Made by a program: the position numbers and the translations under genes
Notes under the pieces: generated by a model
Database searches by the model: none
Told to the model about the DNA's origin: nothing
The model's input: only the letters and a program-made list of their open reading frames with translations
Assembly: GCA_018372555.1 (NCBI GenBank)
Contig: JAHAIU010000186.1
Location: 1 to 5,903 of the forward strand
Source of the DNA: Clostridium sp.
GTDB lineage: Bacteria; Bacillota; Clostridia; Clostridiales; Clostridiaceae
Reading direction: 5' to 3'
DNA length: 5,903 nt
Part shown: positions 5,897-5,903 of the stretch, piece after piece
Numbering within the stretch: position 1 is the stretch's first letter
Layout: each line of letters begins with the position of its first letter

Positions 5897-5903
5897 TTTG
5901 TAA

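Overview
The base composition is very AT-rich, codons are A/T-ending, and ribosome sites are strong AGGAGG types. Together with the gene families, this points to a low-GC Gram-positive of the Clostridium type (inferred, no species assigned). The window is a chromosomal housekeeping and transport region. I see no phage gene, CRISPR array, tRNA, rRNA or intact transposase.

Layout. (1) Bases 1-92 are the last 30 codons of a gene whose end reads like a glycoside hydrolase family 1 6-phospho-beta-glucosidase. A Rho-independent terminator follows at 132-169. (2) Bases 168-202 hold a promoter with a perfect 12-bp inverted repeat over its -10 region, a good operator candidate. It drives a compact three-gene operon (248-2418): a substrate-binding lipoprotein, a HisM/GlnP-type permease (true start a TTG at 1073) and a GlnQ-type ATPase. 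These make a complete polar amino acid ABC importer. (3) Bases 2419-2733 form a 315-nt gap between convergent genes, dense in secondary structure. It holds a 77-nt hairpin with 22-bp arms and a GC-rich tip, a moderately GC-rich stretch with small hairpins, and a 116-nt inverted repeat wrapped around a bidirectional terminator. (4) Bases 2734-5349, minus strand, encode a full-length P2A (SERCA-like) calcium-transporting P-type ATPase. (5) Bases 5350-5473 are a divergent promoter region. (6) Bases 5474-5896, plus strand, encode a YaaR/DUF327 protein.

How the genes relate. Only the three ABC genes clearly act together. The lipoprotein captures an amino acid outside the membrane, the permease (probably a homodimer) forms the channel, and the ATPase powers uptake. 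The calcium pump and yaaR are transcribed divergently and need not be linked in function.

The coding part is ordinary. The parts worth a second look are the structured gap at 2419-2733, which abuts an ABC ATPase lacking its usual C-terminal tail, and the palindromic operator at 173-202. I do not see convincing evidence for a new multi-gene system.
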